In this document: piece by piece, positions 4,711 through 7,071 of the stretch | Layout of the letters: the number at the start of each line of letters is the position of its first letter | Position numbering within the stretch: position 1 is the first letter of the stretch | Assembly (NCBI GenBank): GCA_024281135.1 | Contig: JAMXLG010000325.1 | Location: 1-7,071, forward strand | Origin: Vulcanimicrobiia bacterium | GTDB lineage: Bacteria > Eremiobacterota > Eremiobacteria > Baltobacterales > Baltobacteraceae | DNA length: 7,071 nucleotides | Reading direction: 5' to 3' | Notes under the pieces: generated by a model | Told to the model about the DNA's origin: nothing | Database searches by the model: none | The model's input: only the letters and a program-made list of their open reading frames with translations | Program-made: the position numbers and the translations under genes

Positions 4711-6327
4711 CTATCGCGGTGATTCGCCGTTTGTTGTAGCTCGGCCGTTCACTAGAGCACGGCTCTGCAAGCGCCAGCGCTTAATCGTGTCTTCGCGGAA
4801 TGCATCGTCGGCCAAATCATCCTGCCACGATTTCGAAAACTCTGCGCTGTCGCTGCGCGGACGACGGTCGGGCGGCAAGTTATCGAAGCGAATCTTCATC
4901 GGGACAGGGACCCCTTCGCCCGACACGATCGCCTGCTGCGTGCGCATGCTCGGGAGCGCCGCCAGCATTCCGACCGCGGCATCGGGCAAGGTTCGTTCAA
5001 CAAAACGCTGGTCGAGATCGTTGCTCAGTCGCAGCGCGAAGATCGTGCCGCACTGCGAGAGCGCGTACGGCGAAAGCTCCGCGGGTCGTTGCGAAACCAA
5101 AGCAATGGACAGACCGTACTTGCGTCCCTCTTTTGCAAGGCGGCTCACAGCGCGGGCGGCGGCTGCGAAGCCGACGCTAGTATCGGCCGGAACGTAGCGA
5201 TGCGCCTCCTCGCAAACGAGGAGAATCGGCGGCATGCGCTTACGATCGGACCACAACGAGAAGTCGAACATCATGCGGCAGATAAGCGCCACAACGACGT
5301 CGGAGACTTCGGCGGGAACGCCTGAGAGATCCAAGATCGTCACGGGTTTGCCTTTCACGGGGATGCGCAAAAGACGGCCGACAACCTCCGAGAGGACGTC
5401 GCGAGTCGCGATCCAGTCAGAGAACATGAACGAGAATCGCCGGTCGTCGCGTAGAGACTCAATGCGCGTCCTCAATCGCATGTACGGCATCGAGGTGTCG
5501 GCACGATTGACTTTGCCCATCGCGTCGTTGATGAAACCCAAGAGATCGGAGGTGCGGTACGGTACCGGCGTGTCGACGGTAATTGCTGTCGGTACGGATC
5601 TGTCATCCGCGTACCGGCGGCGTGCCTGCGTAATCGCGTCCTTGATGATCATCGCTTGAGATTGTTGTTCTTCGGCCGTGCCGCCGCGCACGAGAATGCG
5701 CACCGACTCTTCCAAATCGAAAAGCCAGAGCGGAAGCTGCAAATTGTCGACGTTGACGACTTCGGCCTGGTCTCCAAACGCCGTTGCATACTCATTATGC
5801 GGATCGAGTAGGATGATGTGCGCGTTCTTGTTCTCGCTAAGAATCGCCGACAGAATCAACGTTACGGCACACGATTTACCTGAGCCGGTACTACCGAGCA
5901 CCGCGAAATGCTTCGTGAGAAGTTCATCCACCATTAAGAACGCCGGACGCGCCTTGTCTTGTTCGAGAGTGCCAATTCTGACGCTCGACCGCGACGATCT
6001 GGCATAAATCGCCGAGAAGTCATGTTCGGTGGCAGCGGATACGGGCGCGCCGGGCGCGGGATAATCCGTAACGCCTCGCGTGAACACCGCCCAGCTCTTG
6101 CCGCTTGGTGAGAGTTCCCCCAACAAATCCACCACGAGAACCCGGCGCGCCGGCGGTCCGTACTCGAGCTGCACCGCGCGAACGGTACCGATGACGTCGG
6201 CATCGGCGACCTGCACTTTCACAAGCGCTCCGATGCGTGTCGAACTCTCGTGGCCGGAGTCGGCCTCCAGACTGACCGTCAACTGCGCACCCTCTACGGC
6301 GGTCACGCGTCCCAACATCTCACTCAT
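4711..6327 (-). CDS. HerA/DUF87-type hexameric ATPase
   Basis: This 538-residue protein belongs to the HerA-FtsK superfamily of DNA-translocating or pumping ATPases. An N-terminal HAS-barrel-like domain spans about residues 1-110 (MSEMLGRVTA onward). Walker A is GSTGSGKS (145-152). The HerA-specific LLDPHNEY follows at 173-180. Walker B is ILLVCEEAH (368-376) with the catalytic Glu pair. The SRLAKEGRKYGLSIALVSQRP segment (395-415) supplies the sensor and likely arginine finger. The frame is open to 6507, but the extra 60 residues are basic and unconserved. ATG 6327 has GGGGGA seven bases upstream and gives the family-like N terminus; ATG 6342 (five residues longer) is the alternative. HerA usually works with the NurA nuclease in DNA-end processing, or with other effectors in phage defence. 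None is visible here, and its direct neighbour is a small membrane protein. No gene symbol is given because orthology to herA proper cannot be shown. Confidence 0.9.
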   Translation of the reverse strand: MSEMLGRVTAVEGAQLTVSLEADSGHESSTRIGALVKVQVADADVIGTVRAVQLEYGPPARRVLVVDLLGELSPSGKSWAVFTRGVTDYPAPGAPVSAATEHDFSAIYARSSRSSVRIGTLEQDKARPAFLMVDELLTKHFAVLGSTGSGKSCAVTLILSAILSENKNAHIILLDPHNEYATAFGDQAEVVNVDNLQLPLWLFDLEESVRILVRGGTAEEQQSQAMIIKDAITQARRRYADDRSVPTAITVDTPVPYRTSDLLGFINDAMGKVNRADTSMPYMRLRTRIESLRDDRRFSFMFSDWIATRDVLSEVVGRLLRIPVKGKPVTILDLSGVPAEVSDVVVALICRMMFDFSLWSDRKRMPPILLVCEEAHRYVPADTSVGFAAAARAVSRLAKEGRKYGLSIALVSQRPAELSPYALSQCGTIFALRLSNDLDQRFVERTLPDAAVGMLAALPSMRTQQAIVSGEGVPVPMKIRFDNLPPDRRPRSDSAEFSKSWQDDLADDAFREDTIKRWRLQSRALVNGRATTNGESPR

Positions 6328-6406
6328 TCGTCTGTCCCCCATCTCGAAGCCCTCGAGAGTAGATTTGCCCGGCAATGGTCGCTTTCTTAAATTTTCGTGC
6401 TTTCGG

Positions 6407-7071
6407 TTAGGTGGCTTTAGGCTGGATTCGATCGACGGCAAAAAGCGTAGCCTGCGCCGCAGATGTTCGTACATAAAGCTGTCTGCAACATAAAAACGCC
6501 GTACCATAGAGGCCTAGCCACGCCGGCAGTTTTACCAGCCAGATCGTCCATGATGTGGCGTTCACGTGTGCGCGAACGTAGTTGTTCCACGATTCGGACG
6601 CAAGCTCGGGAGCGTGAACAGGCAGAGGCGGTAGGGCGTGTTCGCCAAGGCCGAAGGCCGCGGTAACAACGGCCGTAACCGCCACGATCGCGGCCGCAGT
6701 CCCGCCGCTCCACAGCACCTGCCGGCGTGACCCGCCTAGCATTGCGATCAATAAAGCGACGACGACGGGCACCAGTAACATCAGCCAGGGGTCCCCAAGC
6801 GCAAAAAGCAGCGGCGCCGCTAGACACGCGAGCAGCGCTTTCGCAGTACTAGATTCGTCGTATTTTCCCGAAGTTATCGCGAGCGCAGCGGGCAAGGCGA
6901 GTCCGATGTGATCGAGGTGCAAGTACGAACTGCCGCATAGGGCGATCGCAGGAACGGTGCACACCAGCAGCGCGCGATTTTCATTCGTTGTGCGCCACGC
7001 TACCAAAAGCGCCACAAATGCTGCAATCAAATAAGAGACGCGGCCTACTGCGACCGCTGCGCCGTCTGGCA
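6407..7071 (-). CDS. Polytopic membrane protein, C-terminal part (partial)
   Basis: The frame is open to the window edge, where it reads PDGAAVAVGRVSYL, and ends at a TAA at 6409-6407. This gives 220 residues of a longer protein. A TTG at 7030 is only an internal codon. At least five or six hydrophobic segments alternate with short loops: IAAFVALLVAW, LLVCTVPAIALC, IGLALPAALAI, ALLACLAAPLLFAL with WLMLLVPVVVALLIAML, a helix near AAAIVAVTAVVTAAFG, and a last one at TIWLVKLPAWLGLYGTAFLCC. The loop SYLHLDHIGLALP carries His and Asp near a membrane face. Style and helix spacing recall GT-C glycosyltransferases or other sugar-lipid enzymes, but no catalytic signature lies in the visible part. It is 79 bases upstream of the ATPase start and possibly in the same unit. 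Confidence 0.8.
   Translation of the reverse strand, partial: PDGAAVAVGRVSYLIAAFVALLVAWRTTNENRALLVCTVPAIALCGSSYLHLDHIGLALPAALAITSGKYDESSTAKALLACLAAPLLFALGDPWLMLLVPVVVALLIAMLGGSRRQVLWSGGTAAAIVAVTAVVTAAFGLGEHALPPLPVHAPELASESWNNYVRAHVNATSWTIWLVKLPAWLGLYGTAFLCCRQLYVRTSAAQATLFAVDRIQPKAT

Overview
This is a bacterial window of moderately high GC whose genes are packed with ATGA start/stop overlaps. The left half is a housekeeping cluster seen in many bacteria: tsaE-tsaB-rimI, then yqeK and rsfS. Nothing in it fixes the taxonomy. The gene order, GC content and protein style would suit an uncultivated soil-type lineage such as Eremiobacterota (WPS-2), Armatimonadota or a relative, but that is a weak guess.

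Layout, + strand (1-3900). The last codons of an upstream gene (1-33) are followed by tsaE (53-484), tsaB (481-1152) and rimI (1149-1685). The first two make part of the machinery for the t6A modification of tRNA, and RimI is an N-acetyltransferase. Next come yqeK (1697-2287, HD-domain Ap4A hydrolase family), rsfS (2275-2616, ribosomal silencing factor) and a 46-residue single-span membrane protein (2613-2753). A secreted, membrane-anchored TPM-domain protein with a very glycine-rich tail (2805-3854) follows, and a strong intrinsic terminator (3861-3900) closes the unit. Neither yqeK nor rsfS has an in-frame ATG, GTG or TTG near the start that homology requires. Both appear to start at rare codons (CTG and ATC) behind good Shine-Dalgarno sequences.

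Middle (3901-4434). About 530 bases hold no convincing gene. They do hold a long extended hairpin (4206-4281) and an 11-bp hairpin with a tetraloop (4290-4315), so a structured RNA is possible. I could not match it to tmRNA, RNase P RNA, SRP RNA or 6S RNA. A 35-codon frame (4347-4454) is a weak small-protein candidate.

Right half, - strand (4435-7071). Read in transcription order, there is the C-terminal part of a polytopic membrane protein (7071-6407, cut by the window edge), a complete HerA/DUF87-type hexameric ATPase (6327-4711), and a 91-residue two-span membrane protein (4710-4435) whose ATG directly follows the ATPase stop. No NurA nuclease or other recognised partner of HerA lies in the window.

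Overall the left side serves tRNA modification, ribosome assembly control and nucleotide clean-up. The right side is a separate convergent unit of unknown process. I see no clear new multi-gene system. The items most worth a second look are the two non-standard starts, the structured intergenic region, and the ATPase plus small membrane protein pair.
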